Positions 24,346-35,491 of a stretch of 64,000 bases of DNA are shown here, piece after piece; within the stretch, counting starts at the first letter, position 1, and the number at the start of each line of letters is the position of its first letter. Location of the stretch: the NCBI RefSeq assembly GCF_033115175.1, contig NC_084844.1:29111885-29175884 (forward strand), written 5' to 3'. Both the position numbers and the translations under genes were made by a program. Source of the DNA: Lepus europaeus (lineage: Eukaryota; Chordata; Mammalia; Lagomorpha; Leporidae). The notes under the pieces were generated by a model. The model was not told where the DNA came from. It searched no databases and worked only from the letters and a program-made list of their open reading frames with translations.

Positions 24346-26639
24346 AGGCTAGAATGGCATTTTGGTTTATTTCAGAAGAAAATTCTGACTAAAGCAATAA
24401 TTTCTACTAGTAAACAAGTATTCATTAAAGCCTGTAAAATTTTGTGAATATTAGATATTTTCACACAGTTTTTTTTTCCCTCTCTCTCAACTTATCATTA
24501 CCAACCTGTGTTCTGTTTTCTTCTATTCATACATTATAAATGACATGTTAAAACTTGGGTGCATCTCACAGAGGGAATTGGAGGTAGACATGGTACTGTA
24601 CCCTGGATATGGTCTGGTCACTGTGCCAGTCACACTCATTACCCTATTCATCTTTCAAAGGCATTGGAATTTTTGTGAATTTGAGGATTTTTTTTGAATG
24701 AGGAAGATGTGAATTAGATACAGAAAATTAACTCATTCTAGAGTTACATAGGTAAATAAGTATCTAGACTGTAATTCAGTTTTCTACTTTTGAGACCAGA
24801 AGAAAGGTGGACAGAGAAATCAGAGAAATTGTATAACACAAGCATAAGTTGCTTCTTTTCAACAAAGCCTGCAGTACCATATCTAACAAAAATAGTATTT
24901 TCATGGGTTGCTCAGTGCTATCCAGAGCATAGTAATGACACATTTATAAATGTATTGCAGGAGTATTGTTATAATTTTTGTTTATATAATAATACATTGC
25001 TTTAATTTAGCTCCTAATATCAGCATTGAATCAACTTAGGAAGACTTAGAGAATTAAGCACCAAATATCTAACTCACCCAAAGCAATGTACACATCTCAG
25101 AATCAGTGATAAGATAATAATTGCTATATAATTAAAACTGTGTCCTAGTAATTATTTCAACAAGCCTTATTGACCATCTAATAAGAAACCATCAATATGT
25201 TAGAGGTCAGCTGTTCTCTGTAGCCCATCCAGTAAGCAAATGAATGCCACCACCTATGGCTGCTCTGTGGCTGCAGAATCCTCTTTCTCCAAACACTGTC
25301 TTCCATCTGACCTCGTTTCATGTCCCATGCTTGCTGCCACATATTAGATTACTCATTCCCATTTCTCCATAGCAAATTTCTAGCTATTTCTCAAATATAT
25401 AAGCAAGCTAATCGGAACAGTGCAAAGGGCTTGTTTCCAAGGGTCATCCCTAATACCATTAGCTGTGGTACGTGGTTTTAATGGGTGCTTCAAAGTTCAC
25501 ATCTTGGAAATTGATACCCAATATGGCCATGTTGGCAGCCAGGACCTAATGCTTTGATTCAATGTAATGTGAACATCACCCTCCAGAATGGATCAGTGTG
25601 GGGCCTTCATCACTATATGGCTTTGCAGAGACATGGTTCTGATTCAGGGACCACCCTCCCACAGCTGAGCAATATAATGCCTTCCAGAAACCCCGATTTG
25701 TTATCTGCAAAACCCCTTGCATTTTCCCCTTCTGACACTGCTATTTTTAAAAGCATCACAAGAGGTTATTTGGTTTAGTCATATTTTTATTGCTTAAAAG
25801 AGTCCAGAGGCAAGAGTTACATCTGTTGACCTTAGCTTATGTTTCCAGACCACTCTATTCTGTAGATTCCCCATACCTCAATGATGAACCTGCTATAAGG
25901 TATTCCCCACTGATACAACCAGTCATTCTTCATTAATTCAGATGTATTTCAACCTCTCTCTCAGCCCACTGAGGCATCAGTACATGGCTTACTGTCCATA
26001 TATCTACACTACTCTTGTTATGATTTCAGACTTCAGTACTTAACTCTGACTTCTTGGTCCATTAACCTCTTCAGTTCTAACACTTTTTCCCACCATCGTA
26101 ACAAGATGTTTCAGTACTGGTCATTACATCCTTTCTCACATGCAAATCATCCCAAATTCAAGGATCCAATTTACTGTTGTACTAAATTCACCACAATTTC
26201 TCATCCCTCTACCCAGCTTACTATCAACATTTCAATACTGAAATCACTACATTGCATGCACTCTCAATCCCTTTACCCCTCTACCTTCCCATTGTACTTG
26301 TCCACTATAATGTTTATCCTGATCAGATGCAATTGTCTGTATTCACACTATATCTCCATCCAGAATTCTAAATGTGACTACAGTAACATATAGGGCTATT
26401 TTGACATATCACATTAAATTTATGACCATACATATCAAATAGACTCAACATTATTGATCAGCTCTACCACATTATCTTAGTGAAATCTCATTTTAGTCCT
26501 GTAAGACTACAACTTCACATCATCTACCCTCAAGCCTCTAACACTCTCCCTTTTTTCTCTGAAACCTTTGAATAAATAATTGAAATTTAAAAATGACTTT
26601 ATTCTTGTCCCACTAAACCAACAGCAAGCTGTACCTGCA
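24346..26639. other. Unassigned DNA, part with strong C+T skew
   Basis: 24346-25900 is AT-rich without recognised repeats. 25900-26580 has marked strand asymmetry, with many C and T and few G on the plus strand. I recognise no gene in it. It may be a decayed repeat that I cannot name. Confidence 0.3.
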
Positions 26640-26957
26640 CCTATATACCTGCCCTCCCTCTGTGATACCAGCATCCCATACAGGGATGAGTTTGTTTCCT
26701 GAGTGTTCCACTTTCAATCCAGTCTCAGCCTAATGCTCCTGTCAAGGCACCAGAAAATGGCTCAAGTGCTTGAGTCCCTGTCACCCATGTGGAGACTCAG
26801 AAGAAGCTCCTGGCTCTGGCCTGACCAAGCACTGGCCATTGTGGCCATTTGGAGAGTGAACCAGTGCTTGGAAAATCTCTGTCTTGCTCTCTCTCTAACT
26901 TTGCCCTTTAAATAAGCAAACAAACAAACAAATAAATCTTTTTTTAAAAAAAAAATA
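26640..26957 (+). mobile_element. Old CSINE
   Basis: 'accagcatcccatac', 'gaaaatggctcaagtgcttgagtccctg', 'gaagctcctggctctgg' and 'gagtgaaccagtgc' are in order. The tail is (CAAA)n followed by 'taaatctttttttaaa'. The head is decayed. It ends where the LTR at 26958 begins. Confidence 0.85.
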
Positions 26958-27518
26958 TGTTACACATGCTGCCCTATTATGAAGCATGGGGGATCGTAGG
27001 GAATTATACCATAACCAATGAGTCCACGCTGTGCAGGTGGGGAAAGGCCCCAACCACTGGGCTCACTTTCCCCCTATATAGGTCTGATTTAACTGAATAT
27101 TAGGCGCATGAGGCAATTCAAAGATGGTGCCCAAAGGAAGTAAGGTGGGAGGTACCCAAGGTTGTTTACCACCAAAGCTGATTAGCCATGCAGCATCAGG
27201 AGAGGTATGACGACTGATGACAAATGTACAGACATATGGCTGGTCCTGTAAAAAATCACCCCGTAAAATGACCTTTTAAGTAATTGATTGGTCCTTATGC
27301 CCGGCCCTAATAATCCTGTGTTTTTTGCTTTAAAAGGCTTTGCTATGTGCACAATAAACGAATTCCTGCTTGACTCGACTCCCTGCTGCATCCGATTATC
27401 TCCTGGATGAAGGGAGGCTTGGGAATGAGCGAGCAGTGCACTTGCCATTCCTTGAACCCAGTCCATCCTCATTCGGGTGGACTAAGACCCTGCATAAATA
27501 TAGAGTATATTCCCTGAC
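26958..27518 (+). mobile_element. Endogenous retroviral LTR, sense, betaretrovirus-like layout
   Basis: An inverted CCAAT box ATTGG lies at 27287-27291, a TATA-like TTTAAAAGG near 27329-27337, and AATAAA at 27353-27358. The poly(A) signal is therefore only about 20 nt after the TATA box. That compact layout, with a very short R, is characteristic of class II (beta-type) retroviral LTRs. The edges TGTTACA...CCTGACA are my best choice. No 6-bp duplication is visible. CSINEs flank it on both sides and no internal retroviral sequence is present. Confidence 0.7.
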
Positions 27519-27539
27519 AGTTCTTTTTTCAAAAAAAAA

Positions 27540-27858
27540 AATCTTATTTTTTTAGTGTATTTGAAAGGCAGAAAGACAGACACAGAGAGATATCTTCCAT
27601 TGCGGGTTCAGCCCCCAAATATGTGCAACAGCCAGGACTAGGACTGTTCAAAACCAGTAGCCTGAAACTCAATATGGTTTTCGCATGTGAATGGTATGGA
27701 CTCAAATATTGAAGTTATCACCTCTGCCTCCCAGGATGGACCTTTACAGAAAGCTTAAATTGGGAGCAGAGTCAGAGCTCCAACAGGGGCACTCCAACAC
27801 AGGACGTGGGTATCCCAAGTAGCATCTTCATTACTGCACCAAATGCTTGATCTGCTGG
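27540..27858 (-). mobile_element. Old CSINE, antisense
   Basis: 'gtatttgaaaggcagaaagacag', 'gatatcttccattgcgggttc', 'aacagccaggactagg' and an end near 'gcaccaaatgcttg' give the complement of an old CSINE. Confidence 0.83.
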
Positions 27859-30124
27859 TTTTCCAATATATACATGTTCAACCTGGACCCCCACCCTGAG
27901 CCCAAAGTATAATTGCTGCTCATTCCACGCAATCCCATCTTTAGAACAATATCACCTGTCTGCTTAAGACATTTCCACAGTGAAATGTAAATATGTTACC
28001 ATAACCTCTGATCTTATCTTCCATCACTTTCCCCAAGCTCACTGTTCTCCTTGGAGTCTTTGCTGTGCATGTATATACCAAACATATCTTGTCTTCTAGT
28101 CTGACTTTACATTCACTTTGGTGGCAATATTTCTTAAAAAAATAATTTCACTTGGCTTGTTTCCTCCCTTTATTCAGCAATATCATTCTCAGAGACCTTA
28201 GTAAACCATCTCATCTGTAATAAAGTTATCATCTCAATTTATAAAAATTAAAATTTAAATCATTTTTGTTATGCTCCTAACCAAGCAGATTAATGATACT
28301 CAATTCTAACTACTCCATAGAATATGAGATAAAACCAAGTGAGCAAAAACGATTATTATATTAGAATAGAATAATGATTCTTAATCTGAGAAGTTGAAAT
28401 CAATTTTACACCAAATTTGTCATAGCTCAACACACCACATGAAGTACTAAGGGCCATGCATTGCAATTATCTACTCAATCATATAAAGCATAATAATTAT
28501 AAAACTAAGAGTGTACTCTGCATTTTGTGAAATCAAATTTTTATATGATGCAAAATATGATTACCAGTGTTCCAACTGTTGCGACACTGAAGCTACATTG
28601 CCACTTATTTAAATTTTACTATTAGGTTTCCAAGCTGTGCCTCACAGGAATGGCACATCCTTCCTTGGGACTTAGTTTTGCTTTCAAAGGCAATCAAAGT
28701 CCTGAAGCATTTATGAAGTATCAAGCACCAGTCATTGTCAGAATCTCATCAACAAGGAAACTAATTCCTTCAAAATATATTTTTGTGGAAATACTAATAA
28801 AATTGACACTTATATCAAAATAGCAGACATGAAAAATATGTCCACTTTTGACACAGTAGGAAACATAAGCAACATATCTTACTCTGCAATTGCAGTAAAA
28901 ATTGATTCAGCTACTAGACCTAACATTCACTTAATCTGTAAATGCACAGTGCAAAAATGACGAGGCTATTACTTTTTCAGCTTTGCTTCAATCCCATAAA
29001 GAAGGCATTGTTTTATACTGTCAGATGTCTCACTATGAGATCACTAACATTTTCAAAAGTGTTTCCGCCTAAGGATGAGGAGGTTAAAGAAATTCACTCA
29101 TGGTTCCAAAACTTTCCAGTTTCAATATATGAGGGACAGCAATAAAGTTTATCCAAAGAATACTCTTCTCCATGTAATGCCAGTTTTCTCCCTACATGAC
29201 TTTACATAGTCATAGTCATTGTAATAGAAGTTAATCTGCTTTTTTAAAGGAGAAATAAAAATATACACAATTCACATCAGATATCTGTAAATGTATTACA
29301 AGTAAAACAGATTATAGAAAGATAATGTCAATGCAGATGCAAGTTAAGGATCTGAAAAATAGCCTAACAGATAATAAAATATATTCGGATCTTCTAGTAT
29401 CTCTGAAAAGGAAACTTGCTAAATCTATTTTGCTAATGTTTTTGAATCACAGATTTTGGATTTGGTGTACATTTCAAAACTTTGTCTACAAGTGTTCATT
29501 GTAGTAAGTGTTTCTAGATTTGTTGGCTTCTATTCTGTCCTTCAGACAGAAAATACTAGGTATATGGCATGCATTCAACTATAATGTGTCAATCATCTTA
29601 TATTCTGTCATCCAAAATAAATTTCAACAACAAAAGGTGATCAGGTGGGTCAATATTTTCCCAAATGCTGTTCACATTACTGACACATAAGTATTTATGT
29701 TTCATTTCAGAAATTTTTACTTATTTTAAAATGTATTGAAATAGTCACAAATCCTCTTATTTTATATCTGTCAAATGTGTATATATATTTAATGTGAAAA
29801 GTGAGTCATGTAAAGAAACACCTGAGTTTACTACCAATCATGGTAGTATTCCTGAGTGATACAAAAAGAGGCATCTACCTTCTCTTGACTATATCAGTGT
29901 TGAATGATACCCAAATCAACTCTTCCACTAGTCACTTCGTATGCTTTTTATAGCTGTAAATTATTGTGCTAAATGTAAAGCTATATATAAAATTATACTG
30001 GCACTGAAGGAGTTTAGAGTCTCAGATAGAAAACGGAATATATTTCAGTACATCCCAAGTCCTAAGAGATGTTTAAATACAGTAATTCTTCTAGTAATTC
30101 AAAAGAACTAGAAATTACATTCTA
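27859..30124. other. AT-rich unassigned DNA
   Basis: About 2.3 kb. 27885-28240 has weak words resembling L2 3' sequence ('ctcagagaccttagtaaacc'), too weak to call. The rest is AT-rich with no gene or repeat recognised. Confidence 0.35.
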
Positions 30125-30412
30125 TCTATCTATATTTCTATAAGTCAGAGTCACAGACAGAGAAGGAGAGCCAGAGAGGGAGATCTTAAACCCACTAGTT
30201 CACATTCCAGATGGCCAGAGTGGCCAGGGCTGGGCCACTCCAAAGCCAGCAGCTTCATCTGGGTTTCCCACATGCGTGCAGGGCCCCAACCATTTGGGCC
30301 ACCCTCTGCTTTCCCAGACCATTTGCAAGGAGATAGATCAGAAGAGGAGTTACCAGAACATGAACCGGTGCCCACATGGGATATTTAACCCACTATGTCA
30401 CAAACTGGCCAC
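30125..30412 (-). mobile_element. CSINE, antisense
   Basis: A (CTAT)n-type tail complement is followed by 'cacagacagagaaggagagcc', 'gatcttaaacccactagttc' and a body ending 'ccactatgtcacaaactggcc'. Confidence 0.85.
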
Positions 30413-31077
30413 CAGAAATCACATTCAATTGAAGGACATTAAGAAATGATTTATGGGGGAGATAGCTTTGAAAGAGAACTTGAAACAAAGAGATTCTCGC
30501 TGTCCAGAATAAGATGGGAAAGTCATCGTCCAGGCAGCAAAAGGCATAAACAAGGCGTGTGAAGTCTTTCTCAAAGAGAGTAAAGTCACCTTCAAATAAC
30601 ATGATAGGCTTAGGAGGGGATTAAATGTAGGTACATTTCTAGAGAGGGCTAACGAAATGTCACTTTACTTACCAGAGGAGAAGGTTTGTAAGTGAGATTT
30701 TACACAGACCTTGCGTTACTTATCAGAAATCTCATCCTTGCCTACAGAGGCACTGTTTTTATAAAAAATATATGAATGACTCATTTGAAATTCATACTTG
30801 GAAATGTCAAATTTTCTAAAAATCAACAGGGATTTACCTTACTTTAAAAAAAAATCAATTTTCCAGCAAAGTATTTTTACCTACAAAAATTAATCCCCCA
30901 ACCTGCTACACAAAGACAAAAATCCGTTATGAAACTTAGTTTTCAATTCTGACATTTCTGTCTTCTGAAGTGGCTTCCTTGATCAGAGTACTGCAATGGC
31001 TTCAGTTCATCACCAGCAGTTTCGAAGTGTTTTGAAAAATAAGGCAAAACTCTTCTAATCTTCTAGGGAAGCATTCA
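30413..31077. other. Unassigned DNA
   Basis: No repeat or gene recognised. It ends at the direct repeat that bounds the tRNA-half insertion. Confidence 0.35.
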
Positions 31078-31093
31078 TACCAGAGATCCTTGA

Positions 31094-31130
31094 GTCTGGT
31101 GCCTTAGACCGCTTGGCCATCCTGACACAC
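31094..31130 (-). pseudogene. 5' half of tRNA-Leu(CAA), tailless retroinsertion
   Basis: On the minus strand the 37-nt insert is GTGT followed by GTCAGGATGGCCAAGCGG and the D-loop and anticodon 5' stem of leucine tRNA, ending in CCAGAC. The adjoining bases TCAAG would complete U33, the anticodon CAA and position 37. They are shared with the flanking repeat, so the cut falls inside the anticodon loop. There is no T arm, acceptor 3' strand, CCA or poly(A). Flanks TACCAGAGATCCTTGA (31078-31093) and TACCAGGGATCCTTGA (31131-31146) differ by one base, a 16-bp target duplication. This fits the known class of mammalian tailless retropseudogenes. It cannot encode a functional tRNA. Confidence 0.85.
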
Positions 31131-31146
31131 TACCAGGGATCCTTGA

Positions 31147-31506
31147 CAAACAGCTGCTGACGGCTGAGTAGTTTTGCTAGTCATTTTTTCTATGATAGTG
31201 TTCTACTAGTTAGAGATTCCAAACTAAATTGCAATCTGCTAATAATAGAGCATTAATCTATTTGTGATCATCTCTTATTAATATGATAAATTGGATTTAC
31301 TATAGATTTTCCCAGAAAATGTATTGAGGAAGGGACACTCACCTGAGATTGTTTCTTCCTAGATATCAATCAACAACTGAAGTCAACAGATGGTGATGCT
31401 AGAGCTTATTCTACAAATTCTGAAATAGTGACAAGAAGTGGAGAACTCCAAGTAGTCTTACTGCTGGTTATCTGGAGACTACACATCCTTTAAGGTTTAC
31501 TTATGT
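31147..31506. other. Unassigned DNA
   Basis: Nothing recognised. Confidence 0.35.
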
Positions 31507-31812
31507 ATTTTAAAGACTTAATTATTTATTTGAAAGGCAGAATTACATAGAGGGAGAAAGAGAGATCTTTCATCCAGTGGCTCACTCCTCAAATGGCTAT
31601 AATGCCTGGGACAGGGCAAGGCCAAAGCCAGGAGCCTAGAACTCCAACCAAGTCTCCCACATGTGTCACAGGGGCTCAAATACTTGGGCCATCATCTGCT
31701 GCCTTCCCAGGCACATTATCAAGCAGCTGGACCAGAAGTAGGGCTGCCAGGACTCTAGCGGTGCTGACATTGCAAGCGGAGGTTTAACCTGCTACACCAC
31801 CAGGCCAACCCT
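31507..31812 (-). mobile_element. CSINE, antisense
   Basis: 'aattatttatttgaaaggcag' and 'gatctttcatccagtggctc' are followed by the reverse-complemented body, ending 'gctacaccaccaggcc'. Confidence 0.9.
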
Positions 31813-32071
31813 GAGAGTACCCATTCTTACCTACACTATATTTAAAGAAGCACGAGTTCTTGGAACCATTAATCAGGGTTCCAAGTTACTTAGAGGAAAT
31901 GCTGTACATATTATTTTCCTTTATTGATTCCTAATATAAATTAAATTTATTAAAGAGCTGAGAATCTCTGAAGTTTCTTATACCATTATTTATTCCTCAT
32001 ATCCAAGGAAAGGCACATAAGATCTTCATTCTGTTGACTCCCGGGGGAGTTTTATAGCTGAAATTTTTTCC

Positions 32072-32104
32072 TTATCTTTTTTATTTGAGAGACAGACAAG
32101 TAGA

Positions 32105-32140
<36 letters not shown>

Positions 32141-32415
32141 AAGAAAGAGAAAGAGAGAGAGCACTTCCATCCACTTATTCACCCTCAAAATATTCACAAC
32201 AGCCAAGGTTGGGCCAGGCTGAAGCCAGGATCCCAGATCCCAATCTGAATCCCTCATGTGGGTGATAGGGACCCAACTACTTGATCCAACACTTGCTGCC
32301 TGTGTGTCTGCATTAGCTAGAGTCATAAGCAGATGCCAGGTGTTAAATCCAGGTACTCTGATACGGGATGTGGATGTCCCAGGTGGTCTCATAACTGATA
32401 GGCCAAATGTCTGCC
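32072..32415 (-). mobile_element. CSINE, antisense, with (AC)n(AG)n
   Basis: 'tttttatttgagagacagac' then a (CA)9-10 tract and (GA)n at about 32104-32160, then 'cttccatccacttattcaccc' and a body ending at a decayed head near 32415. The microsatellite grew from the CT-rich 3' part of the element. Confidence 0.87.
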
Positions 32416-32740
32416 ATAAATATGTATAAACATAAATATGCTGTTTAAGGTCTCACACTAAGCTTTTACAAGTTGGTGAAAGCTGAAAAATTATTTCTGC
32501 CATAGAACTAAAACTACACATTCCCAGACAGTATAAATATGGTTGAACTAACATTAACACATATCATCGTTTTATCAATTAGATAACAAAACAAATTATC
32601 AAGTATTCAAATATTGTTACACAGCTCAAAAGGAATATAAAATAGCAGATGTCTGCTCAATTCATTAGCAGAAACCCAGTTTTTTTTTTGGAAGAGGTTG
32701 AGAAGGAAAAAATCACACTTCAAACAAAAATAAGTTGGTA

Positions 32741-33061
32741 GGGGCTGGCGCTGTGGTGCAGTGGGTTAATGCCCTGGCCTGAAGCGCCAGCATCCTATAA
32801 GGGTACCGGTTCTAGTCCCAGCTGCTGATCCAGCTCTCTGCTATGGCCTGGGAGAGCAGTGGAGGATGGCCCAAGTCCTTGGGCCCCTGCACCCACATGT
32901 GAGACCCGGAGGAAGCTCCTGGCTCCTGGCTTCAGATCAGCACAGTTCCGGCCATTGTGGCCAATTGGGGAGTGAACCATCAGATGGAAGACCTCTCTCT
33001 CTCTCTCTCTCTGCTCTCCTCTCTCTGTGTAACTCTGACTTTCGAATAAATAAATATTTTT
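32741..33061 (+). mobile_element. CSINE with perfect 15-bp target duplication
   Basis: The head GGGGCTGGCGCTGTGGTGCA follows AAAAATAAGTTGGTA (32726-32740). The same 15 bases recur at 33062-33076 after the AAATAAATATTTTT tail. The B-box-like GGTTCTAGTCC is intact. The exact duplication defines the ends and indicates a fairly recent insertion. Confidence 0.95.
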
Positions 33062-33306
33062 AAAAATAAGTTGGTAAACAACTTTTGATAAATATGGAAA
33101 AATTACAATTTCAGGAATTTTATGAATAAGAATTTTAAGCATCTCTATCTCTTAAAATATTTACTAAATTAAAGAGCATATTCTACATGTTCTGCACAAG
33201 ACAAAGGCAACATTTTACTAAAAATATTTAATAGCCCCCTCCCATTCTTTTCTCAGGCCCTCCCTATTAAGTCGTACCTCTGAGTGCAAACATTAAATTA
33301 ACTGTA

Positions 33307-33648
33307 GCTGGCGCCACGGCTCACTAGGCTAATCCTCCACCTTGTGGTGCCAGCACACTGGGTTTTAGTTCCGGTCGGGGCGCTGGATTCTGTCCCGGTT
33401 GCCCCTCTTCCAGGCCAGCTCTCTGCTGTGGCCAGGGAGTGCAGTGGAGGATGGCCCAAGTCCTTGGGCCCTGCACCCCATGGAAGACCAGGAGAAGCAC
33501 CTGGCTCCTGCCATCGGATCAGCGCGGTGCACTGGCCGCCGCGCGCCAGCTGCGGCGGCCATTGGAGGGTGAACCAATGGCAAAAGGGAGACCTTTCTCT
33601 CTGTCTCTCTCTCTCTCACTATCCACTCTAGCTGTCAAAATAAAAAAA
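33307..33648 (+). mobile_element. Young CSINE with perfect 12-bp target duplication
   Basis: The head GCTGGCGCCACGGCTCACTA is preceded by AAATTAACTGTA (33295-33306), which recurs at 33649-33660 after the tail. It is CpG-rich (CGCCGCGCGCC) and belongs to the young subfamily. It lies right beside, or inside, the 3' end of the PTP4A1 retrocopy, so it inserted after that retrocopy. Confidence 0.95.
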
Positions 33649-33664
33649 AAATTAACTGTAAGGC

Positions 33665-35449
33665 TTTTTTTTTTTGTCTGACAACTTAAAGACATGTACT
33701 TCTGTATAACGTATATTTTCAAAATGGAGGTTTAATACTAACAGCAAAAGATTTATAGAAACATTAAATGATCATAAGACTTGGTTAAAAAATTCAATGG
33801 TTAAGCAATTCTGATGTATACTGCTCTGAATGTGGGAGATATACACATAAAGTGAGCAGGCAAATAACCATATAGTCCCTAATTTAAATATTTGAAATGA
33901 CTGAAGGAATAAACCACATAAGGTCTAGAGCGTTCATAGTTCCTGGGATTTTAATTCTGTATGATACTAAAAGTATATAAGTATTATGCTGGGTATTTTG
34001 GTACCGAATCTCTCTAAATTTCTTATATATTGATAAGATTCTGGCATGGCTATAGATTTAAGATCCAATTTAATACTGCACAATTTCAGGAAAGGTCAAT
34101 TGGTACAAATTATAAGCACATTTTATATACCAAACAGCAAAATCCTCTGCTAAATGTCCAAATGGGTTGGTTATAACCCACAGATAGAGGTTGCAATTCT
34201 GTCAGACTCGTGGCCTGGTAAAACTGCTTTCAAAATCCTTTGGAAGCTTCACCAAACTTATTCACCAAGTTAACATGTTGGCTAATCTGTATGAAAAATG
34301 AGATCCTACCTCCAGTTCTACTTCCAAGGCAACAGCATTAGGGACCCCAGTATTGTTTCTATCCCTATTGGAGTCTTTGAAGCACAGCTGCATCTTAGGA
34401 CGGTATTTTTCCAAGTACAAAAGTCATTTGCTATTAAAACGCCATGCCGCTTTTGTCTTATGAATTGTACTGCATCTTCTTATTTCATTCCACCTTCAAT
34501 GAATGCAAGGGTGATAAGCACTGGAGCTCTCCCTAGGCCTGCAACACAACGAACAGCCAAACAACAACCAGGTTCTTCACAAAATTTAATTTTTACATTA
34601 CTTAACCAGTCACCAACAATCTGGTTGTAAGGTGGTGCACCATTATCAAAAGGCCATTCGAGAACACGGCTACCTTCTTTCTCCTCAAGCGTAATGTCCT
34701 AAATTTCTTCAAATACTCTTACTCTCATGGGAACTCCACATTTCTTAAGTTCCTCAGTAAATTTGTTTAATGTTGCATTGGTTGGACTATGTGTAATAAG
34801 AAATTTACTGTTCCTGTACAAGATGTCCTTAGGAGCTGGGCCGTTCATTCAGGCCCAGTTAATTTACTTATATAAAAAACACTTAATAAGATTTTGAAAG
34901 AATTTTTAAAAATTGAATACAGAAATTACACAAAGAAACTGAAATCTACTTTGCTGTCCTCCACTGGTGATTCTCAGTGCTCTAAGTATGAAGTTGGGAG
35001 TAATGCGAAATGAAATGAACTTCCTAACACGCAGCAGGAATTCCTCAATCCAGTAATATTGAGGAAACAGAAGGGAAGTGCAGTGAGGTTTACCCCATCC
35101 AGGAAAATGCTCTGTGGATTTCAATTCAACACTTCTGTGTCCAGGTTAACCACCTTTGTGGGGCATCTTGGCGGAGTAGTAACCAATGTCTACAGTCCAC
35201 TTGCCTGCATGGAGGTCGTGCTGTGCCTGCAGTCATTTCCACCGCCCTTCAGGAACTCCATACAAGTGTGACCAAGAGCACGACAAAACTGAGGAATGTG
35301 TTCGCTCATTGACAATTGGGGCCTAATCATACAGCCAGCCCGAGGTGGTGGCGACACAAGCAGTAAGTAGCACAGATGCAGGGCAGGGGGCAGAGGTGGT
35401 CATCCTGGGGCAGCCACAGCGACGCAGGTGGTGGCGGGGGCACCACCAC

Positions 35450-35450
<1 letters not shown>
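33665..35450 (-). pseudogene. PTP4A1: Processed pseudogene of PTP4A1 (PRL-1 phosphatase)
   Basis: The parent is a small prenylated dual-specificity tyrosine phosphatase of the PRL family (173 aa in human). On the minus strand the coding part runs about 34857 to 34336 without introns. Conserved blocks include [15 protein letters not shown] near the N terminus, [10 protein letters not shown], the signature loop [10 protein letters not shown] with its catalytic Cys and Arg, and EDAVQFIRQKR. It is dead: the start codon is changed, stop codons interrupt it near residues 50 and 120, the His before the catalytic Cys is Arg, and a frameshift destroys the C-terminal end. 5'UTR-like sequence extends to about 35450, where a GC-rich part meets a (TA)n repeat. 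3'UTR-like sequence extends downward to an 11-nt T run at 33665-33675. That run could be the poly(A) tail, but the 3'UTR may continue past the CSINE, since no target duplication was found. PTP4A2 is the main alternative parent; 'IEGGMK' and 'VKIKF' favour PTP4A1. Confidence 0.88.

Positions 35451-35451
<1 letters not shown>

Positions 35452-35489
<38 letters not shown>
35452..35489. repeat. (TA)n microsatellite
   Basis: About 19 uninterrupted TA units. It sits at the 5' end of the PTP4A1 retrocopy and may mark or hide that insertion boundary. Confidence 0.97.

Positions 35490-35491
<2 letters not shown>

Noticed and set aside
9083-27518. LTRs as the ends of one provirus
   Set aside because: The LTRs at 9.1, 16.5, 21.4 and 27 kb differ from each other in sequence and layout, and no gag, pol or env sequence lies between them.
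26940-27552. Similar T/A-rich runs on both sides of the 27-kb LTR as its target duplication
   Set aside because: Retroviral duplications are 4-6 bp; these 20-bp runs are the tails of the two neighbouring CSINEs.
34298-34630. 110-codon plus-strand frame
   Set aside because: It is the antisense shadow of the PTP4A1 retrocopy.
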